Shown: positions 49,402 to 58,016 of the stretch, piece by piece
Position numbering within the stretch: position 1 is the stretch's first letter
How the letters are laid out: each line of letters begins with the position of its first letter
Assembly: GCF_000377565.1 (NCBI RefSeq)
Contig: NZ_KB898363.1
Span: 154,531 to 218,530 of the forward strand
Reading direction: 5' to 3'
Length of the DNA stretch: 64,000 nt
Source of the DNA: Rhizobium sp. 2MFCol3.1
GTDB taxonomy: Bacteria; Pseudomonadota; Alphaproteobacteria; Rhizobiales; Rhizobiaceae
The notes under the pieces: generated by a model
Told to the model about the DNA's origin: nothing
What the model saw: the letters and a program-made list of their open reading frames with translations, nothing else
Databases searched by the model: none
Made by a program: the position numbers and the translations under genes

Positions 49402-49662
49402 ATGGCTGAGCCCTGGTTGACTTCATTAATTACGCCCACCCCACAGGCGGGTTGGGAGCTGGCGATAAAGCTTTCCCGCATGGGGGTTAAGGTGACCCAA
49501 CCGTCCGACGAGGTCCGCTCCAGGCTAAGGGAGGTCTACGAGCAGGACGCCGACAGTCTGATTCTCGTGTCCCAAGTTATCGCGATCAATTTCCAGACAG
49601 TAGCCGCTGCCAATAACCACTGGAACAAGCAGCCTGTGGCTGCCCAAGAAGGAACCGTATGA
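49402..49662 (+). CDS. Hypothetical protein
   Basis: An 86-residue protein beginning MAEPWLTSLITPTPQAGWEL. ATG 49402 has GGAGAGG five bases upstream, a strong site. No membrane span, signal peptide or motif recognised. The stop overlaps the cupin start (ATGA), so it is the first gene of a coupled unit leading towards the oxidase genes. Confidence 0.68.
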   Translation: MAEPWLTSLITPTPQAGWELAIKLSRMGVKVTQPSDEVRSRLREVYEQDADSLILVSQVIAINFQTVAAANNHWNKQPVAAQEGTV

Positions 49663-50081
49663 TGAACACGCTCCGTATCGCGACATGTTTGGTAGCCGCG
49701 ACCTGCCTCCAGTTTTCGGCGTTGGTTGCGCGCGCGCATGATGTCGGCGAGCATGTGCAACCGGTTTTCCAGCATGAACTACCCAACGTCCCGGGCAAGA
49801 GCATGATCGCCGCGGTTGTCACCTACGAACCGGGGGGAAAGTCCCCGGCGCATCACCACGCCAAGTCGGCATTCATCTTCGCTCACGTCTTGTCCGGATC
49901 GATCCGGAGCAAAGTGAACGATGGAGAGACCAAGGTCTATAAAACTGGCGAAAGCTTCTACGAAGAGCCGGGTTCCAGTCACTCGATTAGTGAGAATGCC
50001 AGTGAGACGGAATCCGCGAGCCTCTTGGCGGTTTTCGTCGTGGATTCTGACGACAAGAAACTGACCGTGCCGGACAAATAG
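49659..50081 (+). CDS. Periplasmic cupin-domain protein
   Basis: A 140-residue protein with a Sec signal peptide (LRIATCLVAATCLQFSALVARA; cleavage near residue 26). The mature protein has the cupin motif 1 pattern PAHHHAKSAFIFAHVLSGS, with the metal-binding histidines, and the second half KTGESFYEEPGSSHSI. Cupins often bind a metal or a small ligand. ATG 49659 overlaps the preceding stop, with AAGGAA upstream. Its role near the oxidase operon is unknown. Confidence 0.85.
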   Translation: MMNTLRIATCLVAATCLQFSALVARAHDVGEHVQPVFQHELPNVPGKSMIAAVVTYEPGGKSPAHHHAKSAFIFAHVLSGSIRSKVNDGETKVYKTGESFYEEPGSSHSISENASETESASLLAVFVVDSDDKKLTVPDK

Positions 50082-50240
50082 CAAGGCGCGTTGACTGGGG
50101 GCGGTTCTGTTCGCAGCGGCGGCCGTCAGCCGCGGCCGTGCCGCGACGATTCTGCGCAGATACGGCCACGGATGTCCGAATTGTCCAATTCGCGCGTAGG
50201 CGATGACCGTAGAACCTCGGGCAGGTCGCGTCTTAGATAG

Positions 50241-50972
50241 ATGGGGTGGCGAGTGAAAACCGGAAAGACCATCTGTTTGGCGTTCTGTTTGTCGCTGTTG
50301 GCGAGCGGACAAATGTTCGGGCAGACCATATCAGCGCCCGACACGATGGAAGCTCGCGTCCAGCCATGCACCCCGTGCCACGGCGCGGCCGGTAAAGGCA
50401 CCAACGATCCGTACTTTCCGCGTTTGGCGGGAAAGCCGTCGGGATATCTCTATAACCAGTTGCTCGCCTTCCGTAGCGGCCGCCGCAAGTACCCGCCGAT
50501 GAACTACCTCCTGCAATTCATGCCGGACGACTATCTCAAGAAAATCTCAGATTATTTTGCCGATCAACGGCCGCCTCTGCCAGTCGCTACTGCCAACGAA
50601 GTGAGCCAAGCCGTCCTCGCGCATGGCGAGGCCATAGCCAAGCAGGGAGACATCGAGAGGGGCCTTCCGGCGTGCGTTAGCTGTCACGGTGCCAATTTGA
50701 CAGGACAGGAGCCCGCCATTCCGGGCTTGCTGGGGTTGCGCGCGACATATCTGAGCGCGCAGCTGGGAGCTTGGCGATACGGCACCAGAACTGCGATAGC
50801 GCCGGACTGCATGCAGATCGTGGCGGGACATCTCACGGAAGACGACGTTCGCGCGGTCGCTGCTTGGCTAGCTTCTGTGACAGCGCCTGCAGATGCATCG
50901 CCGGCTCCCGCGAACAGCTACGCTTTGCCTTTCGCATGCGGAAGTCAGCCAAGCGGAGACGAACACAAATGA
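50241..50972 (+). CDS. Diheme cytochrome c (periplasmic)
   Basis: A 243-residue cytochrome with a signal peptide (CLAFCLSLLASGQMFG) and two heme-binding motifs, PCTPCHG and CVSCHG, spaced as in cytochrome c4-like proteins. Each domain has a later Met candidate ligand (YPPMNYL, CMQIVAG). It should carry electrons in the periplasm to the oxidase encoded downstream. Start 50241 (ATG); a GTG at 50253 is an alternative. The stop overlaps the next start (ATGA). Confidence 0.92.
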   Translation: MGWRVKTGKTICLAFCLSLLASGQMFGQTISAPDTMEARVQPCTPCHGAAGKGTNDPYFPRLAGKPSGYLYNQLLAFRSGRRKYPPMNYLLQFMPDDYLKKISDYFADQRPPLPVATANEVSQAVLAHGEAIAKQGDIERGLPACVSCHGANLTGQEPAIPGLLGLRATYLSAQLGAWRYGTRTAIAPDCMQIVAGHLTEDDVRAVAAWLASVTAPADASPAPANSYALPFACGSQPSGDEHK

Positions 50973-52216
50973 AGAAGCTTCCGATCTCCATTGTGCTCGT
51001 CCTGCTCGCCTCGGTTTCCTACTCGCAGGAAACTAAGCTCAAGGCCACCGTCGATCCCTCCGTCATTGCCAAAGGCGAGTATTTGGCGAGGGCAGGTGAC
51101 TGTATCGCCTGCCACACCGCTCCCGAGGGCCGTACTTTCGCCGGCGGGCGTGCCATGCCGACGCCGTTCGGCACGCTCTATACATCGAACATCACTCCCG
51201 ATGCGCAAACCGGGATCGGTAAGTGGAGCGCCGACGACTTCTATAAGACCATGCCCGATGGCCGCTTCCCGGACGGCGGATTGCTCTACCCCGCAATGCC
51301 TTTTGCGTCCTATACGAAGGTGACCCGCGCCGACAGCGACGCCATTTATGCCTATCTCCAGACGGTTGAACCCGTCTCGCAGAAGGATCGTGAGCACGAG
51401 CTGAGCTTTCCATACAACAACAGGTCACTCGTACTCGGTTGGCGAACGCTGTTCTTTCGCGAGGGCGAATTCCGTCCTAACGAGGACAAGTCCGAGGAGT
51501 GGAACAGGGGTGCCTACCTTGTAGAGGGCCTTGGACACTGCGGGATGTGTCACACCCCAATCAATGCGCTTGGCGGAAGCTCCGACTCCGAAGCTTTCAA
51601 GGGTGGGCTGATACCGATGCAGAACTGGTATGCTCCGTCGTTGACCTCCAACAAGGAGGCGGGTCTCGGTGACTGGAGCATCAAGGACATCACCGATCTG
51701 CTTCAAAAGGGCGTCTCGGCGCGCGGTGCGGTCTACGGTCCGATGGCGGACGTTGTCTACAATAGTCTCCAGTACTTGAGCGATGAAGACACCAAGGCGA
51801 TGGCGGTCTACCTAAAGAGCATCGCGCAGGATTCGCCCGAGCCGCCCAGCTCGCGACTGCCCCGCTCGGAAAGCAGTTTGCTGATCAGCCTCGGGAAGAC
51901 GGTTTACGACGGCCAGTGCGCCAGCTGTCACGGTTCGAAAGGCGAGGGAAGGCCGCCTCACTATCCTCCGCTCGCGGCAAATCAATCCATCCAGATGGAG
52001 TCAGCCGTCAACGCCATCCGAATGGTTTTGAACGGTGGTTACGCACCCGGCACCAAGGGCAATCCAATGCCGCATGGAATGCCGCCGTTCGCTGTCACCC
52101 TGTCCGACAATGAGGTCGCGGCCGTCGTCAGCTACATCAGGACATCATGGGGCAACCGTGGGACGACCGTCAGTGCCGACGAGGCTAACGAATTGCGCAA
52201 AGCGCCCCTTCAGTGA
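50969..52216 (+). CDS. Triheme cytochrome c (dehydrogenase-type)
   Basis: A 415-residue cytochrome with a signal peptide (PISIVLVLLASVSYS) and three heme motifs CIACHT, CGMCHT and CASCHG. The segments GGRAMPTPFGTLYTSNIT and GLGDWSIKDITDLL match the cytochrome subunits of membrane-bound alcohol/gluconate-type dehydrogenases, but no dehydrogenase gene is present here, so it more likely feeds the oxidase. ATG 50969 follows GGAG and overlaps the preceding stop. Confidence 0.93.
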   Translation: MKKLPISIVLVLLASVSYSQETKLKATVDPSVIAKGEYLARAGDCIACHTAPEGRTFAGGRAMPTPFGTLYTSNITPDAQTGIGKWSADDFYKTMPDGRFPDGGLLYPAMPFASYTKVTRADSDAIYAYLQTVEPVSQKDREHELSFPYNNRSLVLGWRTLFFREGEFRPNEDKSEEWNRGAYLVEGLGHCGMCHTPINALGGSSDSEAFKGGLIPMQNWYAPSLTSNKEAGLGDWSIKDITDLLQKGVSARGAVYGPMADVVYNSLQYLSDEDTKAMAVYLKSIAQDSPEPPSSRLPRSESSLLISLGKTVYDGQCASCHGSKGEGRPPHYPPLAANQSIQMESAVNAIRMVLNGGYAPGTKGNPMPHGMPPFAVTLSDNEVAAVVSYIRTSWGNRGTTVSADEANELRKAPLQ

Positions 52217-52223
52217 GGTCTCG

Positions 52224-52400
52224 ATGATTGATTCCAGTGAGATTGATGTTTCGAAAGCAAGGGACGACGAGATCGAACAGATCGTGAGCTCGGGTCCGAT
52301 TGGTGCGTTGACCGTCGCCGGGATAGCGACCGCATTGGTCGTGTTGATGTGGGTGCTCTTTTACGCACTCGTGTTCGTTCCCCGGGGAGGGGTAATATGA
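52224..52400 (+). CDS. Small cytochrome oxidase subunit IIa-like protein
   Basis: A 58-residue single-span protein. A polar acidic N-terminus (MIDSSEIDVSKARDDEIEQI) is followed by a span at about 29-50 (LTVAGIATALVVLMWVLFYA) and a short tail. It has the size and position of subunit IIa of ba3-type oxidases. GAGG precedes ATG 52224, and its stop overlaps the next start (ATGA). Confidence 0.78.
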   Translation: MIDSSEIDVSKARDDEIEQIVSSGPIGALTVAGIATALVVLMWVLFYALVFVPRGGVI

Positions 52401-52960
52401 GCGATGTCCACGAGGGTTCGCATAGCGCAGGCGTCGCCGCCAGGATAGAGAAGCGATGGGCGGCAATCTCGATCATCATCATAGCTTTTCTAACCGGGAT
52501 GGCAGCCTACGCGGGCGTGCATCAAGCAACGATGCCTCAGGCCCAAGTCGAGACGATCGACCCGACAACCCTTCACCTTGGGGGTGAGTTCTCCGAAGGC
52601 AATTTGGGTAGCGCGATCGAGCCTGATGGCTCAGTGACCGTACGCGCGATCGGACAACAGTATTCGTTCGTCCCGCAGTGCATTCTTGTCCCGGCGCGCA
52701 CCCCCATTACGTTGCGAGCCACCAGTGCCGATGTGGTGCACGGCCTGTTGGTGCAGGGCACCAACGTGAACACGATGCTGGTTCCCGGTTACGTTTCCGT
52801 CCAGCATGCCAGCTTTTCCGAACCCGGCGAGCACCTCATGCCATGTCAGGAATTCTGTTCGGTCGGACATGAGGGGATGTGGGGCCGCGTGAAGGTCGTG
52901 ACGAAGGAGGAGTTCCTGGCTCTCTCCGAGACGCAGAGGAGGCTGAGCTGTGCTAAGTAG
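52397..52960 (+). CDS. Cytochrome c oxidase subunit II (ba3-type)
   Basis: A 187-residue subunit with one N-terminal membrane span (about 22-42) and a periplasmic cupredoxin domain. The CuA motif CQEFCSVGHEGMWG has both cysteines, the Glu/His/Met spacing and the downstream Met; the first His ligand lies in DVVHGLLV. Single-span subunit II is typical of ba3/cbb3-type or Thermus-like oxidases rather than aa3. Starts overlap on both sides, so the oxidase genes are co-translated. It receives electrons from cytochrome c. Confidence 0.95.
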   Translation: MSDVHEGSHSAGVAARIEKRWAAISIIIIAFLTGMAAYAGVHQATMPQAQVETIDPTTLHLGGEFSEGNLGSAIEPDGSVTVRAIGQQYSFVPQCILVPARTPITLRATSADVVHGLLVQGTNVNTMLVPGYVSVQHASFSEPGEHLMPCQEFCSVGHEGMWGRVKVVTKEEFLALSETQRRLSCAK

Positions 52961-54575
52961 CAAACGCCTGATACTGGCCCATTTCTGGTTGGCCTTCGGC
53001 CTCTTCGGTCTGGCGCTTCTGCTCGGTGCCTGGCAGATGTTCATTCGCAGTCCTATGGCTGCGTGGATCGGAAATCCGGAGTGGTACTACAGGTCGCTGA
53101 CGGCCCACGGGACAGTCATGGCCTATGTCTTTCCCACGCTTGTCGCCATGGGTTTTGGATACGCCATCAGTGAGAGCTCCCTGAACCAGAAACTGGTGGG
53201 GAGACAGTGGGCATGGGCAGGCTTTTGGCTTGTTGTGATCGGCAGCGTAACGGCAATGGTGCCGGTCTCGCTCGGTTGGGCCTCCGTCCTGTACACCTTC
53301 TATCCGCCCCTAATCGGTAACCCCGGCTACTATATCGGCGTCGTCCTCGTCGTCTTGGGGTCTTGGATTTGGGTCGCGTTGATGGCGATCAATCTCGCGG
53401 TCTGGAAGAGGGCCAACCCGGGAGCCGCAGTCCCTTTGCCGATGTACGCCAACGTGGCAAGCTCATGGCTGTGGGGTTGGACGGCCGTTGGGGCAGCGGC
53501 GGAGCTAATTTTCCAGCTTCTACCGGTCGCGCTTGGCTTCAAGTCCACGATCGACGCAGGCCTCGCCCGCGTATTCTTCTCCTGGACCCTCCATGCGATC
53601 GTCTATTTCTGGCTCATGCCGACCTACATCGCCTACTACACGATCGTCCCCAGGGCGATCGGAGGAAAGCTCTACAGCGACGCCATGGCTCGCATCTCTT
53701 TTGTCTTGTTTCTCGTCGTGGCAATGCCCATCGGTATACACCACACATTCGCCGATCCGCAGGTCGGAGCAGGGTTCAAGTTCATCCATTCTGCCTTTAC
53801 GGCGATTGTGGCCCTCCCGACGTTGCTGACGGTTTTCAACATTTGCGCATCGGTCGAAATCGCTGGTCGCCTGCGAGGCGGTCGCGGTCCGTTTGGTTGG
53901 TTGCTGGCTTTGCCCTGGCGCAACCCGGTCATGCTGGCGGTGGCGTTCTCGTTCATCATGCTCGGCTTCGGAGGCGCGGGCGGCCTGATCAACATGAGCT
54001 ATCAGCTTGACGCTTCGATCCACAACACCCAGTGGATCACGGGACATTTTCACCTGATATTCGGCGGTGCGATCGTGATCATGTATTTCGTCATCGCCTA
54101 CGATCTTTGGCCCCATCTTACCGGGCGCGAGATCATGTCGGTCGGTCTGATGCGGCTTCAGCTGTGGCTCTGGTTCATAGGAATGATCGTGACGACATTC
54201 CCCTGGCACTACGTCGGCATATTGGGCATGCCGCGTCGCATGGCGTTTTTCGACTACAGCGACCCGCTGATTGCGCCCGAGGCCATCCCTGTGGTGATGT
54301 CGGCGTTTGGGGGATTTGTGCTCCTCGCGTCCGCAATCGTGTTCTTTGTGATCTTGTTCCGCAGTCAGTCTGCTCGTCCCGCTGAAGCCGGACCCTACCG
54401 TTTCGCTGTCGCTGTCCACCCACCCATCAGGGTGCCGGCAGCTTTGAATGGGCACGCGTTGTGGATTGCGTTGATGATCGGGTTGACCATCAGCAACTAT
54501 GGTTTCCCGATCGCGCAGCTTGCATGGCGGTCCGATACGAATGTCCCTGCATTCTACGTCGGAACACAAAAATGA
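52950..54575 (+). CDS. Cytochrome c oxidase subunit I (ba3-type)
   Basis: A 541-residue heme-copper oxidase subunit with about 13 spans. Heme and copper ligands are visible: TAHGTVMAYVFP (low-spin heme His), LHAIVYFWLMPTY (first CuB His), GIHHTFADP (CuB His pair) and GHFHLIFGG (heme histidines). Start GTG 52950 has GAGGAGG upstream and overlaps the subunit II stop. It reduces O2 to water and pumps protons. Similar oxidases work at low oxygen or under stress (family knowledge). Confidence 0.96.
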   Translation: MLSSKRLILAHFWLAFGLFGLALLLGAWQMFIRSPMAAWIGNPEWYYRSLTAHGTVMAYVFPTLVAMGFGYAISESSLNQKLVGRQWAWAGFWLVVIGSVTAMVPVSLGWASVLYTFYPPLIGNPGYYIGVVLVVLGSWIWVALMAINLAVWKRANPGAAVPLPMYANVASSWLWGWTAVGAAAELIFQLLPVALGFKSTIDAGLARVFFSWTLHAIVYFWLMPTYIAYYTIVPRAIGGKLYSDAMARISFVLFLVVAMPIGIHHTFADPQVGAGFKFIHSAFTAIVALPTLLTVFNICASVEIAGRLRGGRGPFGWLLALPWRNPVMLAVAFSFIMLGFGGAGGLINMSYQLDASIHNTQWITGHFHLIFGGAIVIMYFVIAYDLWPHLTGREIMSVGLMRLQLWLWFIGMIVTTFPWHYVGILGMPRRMAFFDYSDPLIAPEAIPVVMSAFGGFVLLASAIVFFVILFRSQSARPAEAGPYRFAVAVHPPIRVPAALNGHALWIALMIGLTISNYGFPIAQLAWRSDTNVPAFYVGTQK

Positions 54576-55372
54576 GCGACGACCGTCTCTTTGATCTCAA
54601 AAACAAATGGTTGCGTGTCAGCGTAGGTTTGGCCACAGCTGTATTTGTCGCCTCTGCGGCTTATGGATTTGTCGTTTCGCCCTCTCTGGACGGCACCGCG
54701 ATCGGAGGCATCTGGGATTCCATTTGCAGCGCCGCCGGTGTTCCAAGCAAACGATCGGCGGACCAGGGTGAGGTCGCGCCGTATCAGACATCCGCCGTGG
54801 TCCTTCGAGCATCGGAATTCAGAAATCCACCGGCGGATTCCGTAGGTAGAGGAGCGACCTTGGCGCAGCAGTGCGCTATTTGCCACGGCCCCACAGGGAT
54901 CAGCAGGGCGGACTCGCCAAATCTGGCGGGGCAGTACGCGAGTGTCATCTACAAACAGCTGCTAGACTTCAAGTCTGGAGCCCGTGTGAATGCCGTGATG
55001 AGCCCCTTCTTGAAATCCATGACCGAGCAGGACATGCGCGACCTGGCGGCGTATTACGCGTTCCTACCGCGTCTTCCGGGCTTTCATCCGTCGGACGCCG
55101 ACGCCGCTCCTTTGATCGTTCAGAGCGGTTCCCCCATGCGCGGTATCGCCCCGTGCGGGTCATGTCATGGAACGATCGAAAACAAATCTGGAAGTCCGTG
55201 GCTCGAAGGGCAGTCAGCCACGTATATCAGAGCGCAGCTTCATTCTTTCGCGGCAGGCTCCCGTACAAACGATGTCAGTCAGCAGATGCGGACCATCGCG
55301 CGGCAGATGACCGAAGCGGAAATCTCGGCGGCTGCGGAGTATTATGCCTCACGACCGCTGGGCTCAAACTAA
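54572..55372 (+). CDS. Diheme cytochrome c
   Basis: A 266-residue protein with one N-terminal membrane anchor (VGLATAVFVASAAYGFVV, about 18-35), probably uncleaved, and two heme motifs CAICHG and CGSCHG. Start ATG 54572 overlaps the subunit I stop (ATGA). It is the last gene of the oxidase operon. It is c4-like and paralogous in layout to the diheme cytochrome at 50241, so it may be the immediate electron donor to the CuA site. Confidence 0.9.
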   Translation: MSDDRLFDLKNKWLRVSVGLATAVFVASAAYGFVVSPSLDGTAIGGIWDSICSAAGVPSKRSADQGEVAPYQTSAVVLRASEFRNPPADSVGRGATLAQQCAICHGPTGISRADSPNLAGQYASVIYKQLLDFKSGARVNAVMSPFLKSMTEQDMRDLAAYYAFLPRLPGFHPSDADAAPLIVQSGSPMRGIAPCGSCHGTIENKSGSPWLEGQSATYIRAQLHSFAAGSRTNDVSQQMRTIARQMTEAEISAAAEYYASRPLGSN

Positions 55373-55856
55373 ACGGTTTGGGATGTCAAAAAGAGGCCGT
55401 CCTCCGGCACGACGCATCGCCAGAGGACGGCCATTCCCGGCGGGAGGGGAGCAGCCGGGTGCGGCGGGAACGGAGCCGCTGAAGGATGGGGGAGAACCGC
55501 TCCTTCGACAGCTAATTTAGCTCTCGCGAAAGTCTCCATCTTGTACGTTTGGTACCTCGATATAAACTGACGGCCATGTTCGATGCGGGCAGAAGGCGCA
55601 TCCAAGCCGAATGCATTCCACCACAGCGCGAGGGACGGAATTCCTGATGATCATCGAATAAGATTGACGCCACCAGTCGCCAGTTTTGGCTGCCATCAAC
55701 ATGCGTTGCTACATGATCGAGCCGCTGGCAGTATATCAGCTAGAAGAATCCGGCGATCAAGGAACTCTTTGTCTGCATTAGCAAGGGCACGTGGTGGACC
55801 ACAGAGGACTCACCAGGCTGATCGAGCGATCTAATGGGACGCGGAACAATATCGAT
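55373..55856. other. Gene-free stretch with terminator
   Basis: About 480 bp between the oxidase operon and the LysR gene, both pointing into it. It holds the hairpin at 55395-55442 and no supportable coding sequence; short frames there lack ribosome sites. Confidence 0.55.
55395..55442 (-). terminator. Terminator hairpin
   Basis: Ten-pair perfect stem (GGCCGTCCTC with GAGGACGGCC) and a 28-base loop, followed on the minus strand by TCTTTTTG. It fits a terminator for minus-strand transcripts of the LysR gene and also sits just after the oxidase operon on the plus strand. Confidence 0.65.
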
Positions 55857-56783
55857 TCACGTACCAGAACCGGCGATCGATGCCGCGATTTCTGAGAGCT
55901 GAGTTCGCAGCCATGCGTGTGCGAGGTCACTCGTGTGCCGCGCGTGCCAGAACGTCCGTTCGTGGATGGTGGGAAGCTGCACAGGCGGCTCGTGGCCCGT
56001 GATTCCGGGAACTCCTAGCTCCCTGATGCTCCGTTCCAGAACCAGGCTGATCATGTTCGAATTTCGCAGGAGGAATGGCACAAGCACAAAGCTTTCCACC
56101 GTCGCCGTAATCCTGCGTCGGATGCCTTGGCGTGCCAAGTGCTGATCGGCTAAATTGAACTGCCGATCCAACCCAATTCCGTAGGCAAGATGCGATGCCG
56201 CGAGAAATCTCTCGAGGGAAATACGACCGTTGTCTAGGACCGAGCCGTTTCGTGAGTCAGCAGCGCACAGCCATCGATCGCTGATGAGCGGTTCGGAAGG
56301 AAAGTCGCTGTCCAGCATCAACTCACTTGGTTCGATCACGACATCGACGCGGTCCTCGAGCAGCATTTTCTCTGTCTCCCTTGAGCGCGGGAGCATGTGT
56401 ACAGTGACGTTCGGCGCTTGCGTTTCCAGCCTGCGAACCAGCGGCTGAAGGATCACGAGAATGGCGTAGTCCGAAGCACTGATCGTGAAGGTCCTCGTAT
56501 CGGTCGCGGGGTCGAAACCTCCCTGTTGCATAAGGGTTTGCTGCACCTTGCTCAGAGCATCCCGGAGCGGCTCCACCAGGCGTTCAGCGTTTTCCGTCAA
56601 AGCCAGTTGCCGACCGACGCGGACGAGGAGAGGGTCGTGGAATATGTCTCTGAGCCGGGCGAGTGCGGCGCTGGTGGCTGACTGACTTAGGCCGACTTCC
56701 TCACCAGCGCGGCTGACGCTTTTCTCCCGCAGAAGCGCATCCAGAACGACGAGGAGGTTCAAATCGACTGCGCGCAGGTTCAT
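55857..56783 (-). CDS. LysR-family transcriptional regulator
   Basis: A 308-residue regulator. The N-terminal winged helix reads MNLRAVDLNLLVVLDALLRE and LSQSATSAALARLRDIFHDP, the NodD/NahR/PnpR-type LysR subgroup whose members sense flavonoids or aromatic acids. Its effector domain is complete (RTFTISASDYAILVILQPLV). It is divergent from the phenol-degrading operon starting at 57005, a classic LysR arrangement, with a palindrome at 56846-56862 between them. It is the likely activator of the operon in response to an aromatic inducer. Confidence 0.93.
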   Translation of the reverse strand: MNLRAVDLNLLVVLDALLREKSVSRAGEEVGLSQSATSAALARLRDIFHDPLLVRVGRQLALTENAERLVEPLRDALSKVQQTLMQQGGFDPATDTRTFTISASDYAILVILQPLVRRLETQAPNVTVHMLPRSRETEKMLLEDRVDVVIEPSELMLDSDFPSEPLISDRWLCAADSRNGSVLDNGRISLERFLAASHLAYGIGLDRQFNLADQHLARQGIRRRITATVESFVLVPFLLRNSNMISLVLERSIRELGVPGITGHEPPVQLPTIHERTFWHARHTSDLAHAWLRTQLSEIAASIAGSGT

Positions 56784-56845
56784 CAGGAGGCCTCTGATCT
56801 ATTTATGCGGTGGATAGATATATTCTGAATTATCGATTGGACACA

Positions 56846-56862
56846 TTACGTCAGAAACGTAA
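56846..56862. promoter_or_regulatory. Candidate LysR-binding site
   Basis: TTACGT and ACGTAA form a perfect dyad separated by five bases, in the region between divergent lysR and the monooxygenase operon. LysR sites are typically short dyads in such positions. Confidence 0.55.
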
Positions 56863-57004
56863 CATCGCTGTCAATAAAAATTAAAACAGAGTGGGAACGT
56901 CGAGCAATGACCTCGTAGAGGCCAAGAAAGCTCTTCCGTTCATCGAAGTAAAATTGAACCAGCAACGGCTTGCCTAGAAGTATCTCGGCGGCAAAGGAGT
57001 GGCT

Positions 57005-57589
57005 ATGCGCAATTTTAATCTCGAGAATTCCGCCGGTAGTGGTGAACTTGCTGGCGATGCCAGTGGATGGGAGCTGGACGCGGGCCCTGACTCGCTAGCC
57101 TTCCGCTCGGCGATGAGAAGGTTTGTCGGTGGCGTGACAGTGATTACGACCCTTCATGAGGGGCGACCGTGGGGCATGACGGTGAGCGCCTTCACGCCCG
57201 CATGCATGGAGCCGCCTACAGTGCTCGTCTGCGTCAACAAAGATACTGTGACGGGGGGTGACATAACCAAAGACCGCCGGTTCGCCGTGAACATCCTCAG
57301 CCAGGATCAGATTGAGATTTCTCAACATTGCTCCCGACCGCGGGAAGACAAGTTCGTGGACCATTTCGTCGTTCCAGCCGAGGAGGTGCCTGGTCGGGTT
57401 CAAATGCCAGTTTTGAAACACTCACTGATCACCTTTGACTGCAAAGTGAACATGACCATCGTCGCCAGTAGCCATCTGGTGATCCTGGCTTCGGTGTCCT
57501 CCATTCTTGCTCCAGCTGCGAAGAGGCCGTTGCTCTATGGCGAGGGCAGATACATGCACGGCATCTCCCTCGAGGCAGTAGCGGTATGA
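57005..57589 (+). CDS. Flavin reductase (HpaC/GraD-like)
   Basis: A 194-residue flavin reductase domain protein: FVGGVTVITTLHEGRPWGMT, TVSAFTPACMEPPTVLVCV and RRFAVNILSQDQIEISQHCS are the standard segments. It supplies reduced flavin to the monooxygenase encoded at 58017. ATG 57005 has AAGGAG six bases upstream; the frame is open to 56999. It is the first gene of the operon divergent from lysR. In the related gra cluster of Rhizobium the reductase is GraD, so this is the probable counterpart. Confidence 0.92.
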   Translation: MRNFNLENSAGSGELAGDASGWELDAGPDSLAFRSAMRRFVGGVTVITTLHEGRPWGMTVSAFTPACMEPPTVLVCVNKDTVTGGDITKDRRFAVNILSQDQIEISQHCSRPREDKFVDHFVVPAEEVPGRVQMPVLKHSLITFDCKVNMTIVASSHLVILASVSSILAPAAKRPLLYGEGRYMHGISLEAVAV

Positions 57590-58014
57590 GCACCGCAGTC
57601 ACCGCGAGAGAAATCGCCAGCGAGCTTTACCAAGCTTACAACAGCCACGACACGGCGGCGGTGGCGCAGCTTTACGCTGAAGATTCCTCCCATGTGGATG
57701 TTGCCCATGGGCATCCGAAATTGGGCTCATCGGAAATTTCCGAGGGACTAGGCAAGTTCTTCCAATGGTTCCCCGATGCGGCGTGGGACGTCGCGCAGAT
57801 CATCTCGGCCGACAGCGACCATGTCGCCGTCACTTACACCCTGAAGGCGTCCCTGCAGGCGGCGATGGGTCCGGTGGAAGCGCATGGTCAGAAAATTTCG
57901 CTGCGCGGGGTCCAGGTTCTGACGCTGCGCGACGGGAAAATCCAGCGCAGCGAAGACTATTGGGACGCTGCCACCTTCCAGAAACAACTCAGCTTTAACA
58001 CGAAGGAGATATGA
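57586..58014 (+). CDS. NTF2/SnoaL-like protein
   Basis: A 142-residue protein of the NTF2-like superfamily: AREIASELYQAYNSHDTAAV, then LYAEDSSHVDVAHGHPKLG and the final strand VLTLRDGKIQRSEDYWDAAT. Starts and stops overlap the neighbouring genes (ATGA at 57586), so it belongs to the operon. Such proteins can be isomerases, hydrolases or accessory binders; here it may act on an unstable quinone or lactone intermediate, which is an inference. Not part of the minimal hydroxyquinol pathway as I know it. Confidence 0.85.
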   Translation: MSTAVTAREIASELYQAYNSHDTAAVAQLYAEDSSHVDVAHGHPKLGSSEISEGLGKFFQWFPDAAWDVAQIISADSDHVAVTYTLKASLQAAMGPVEAHGQKISLRGVQVLTLRDGKIQRSEDYWDAATFQKQLSFNTKEI

Positions 58015-58016
58015 TC

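Noticed and set aside
53520..54569. Long minus-strand frame of 349 codons
   Set aside because: It is antisense to the cytochrome oxidase subunit I gene, which has all heme and copper ligands; the composition of the shadow is Arg/His-rich and random.
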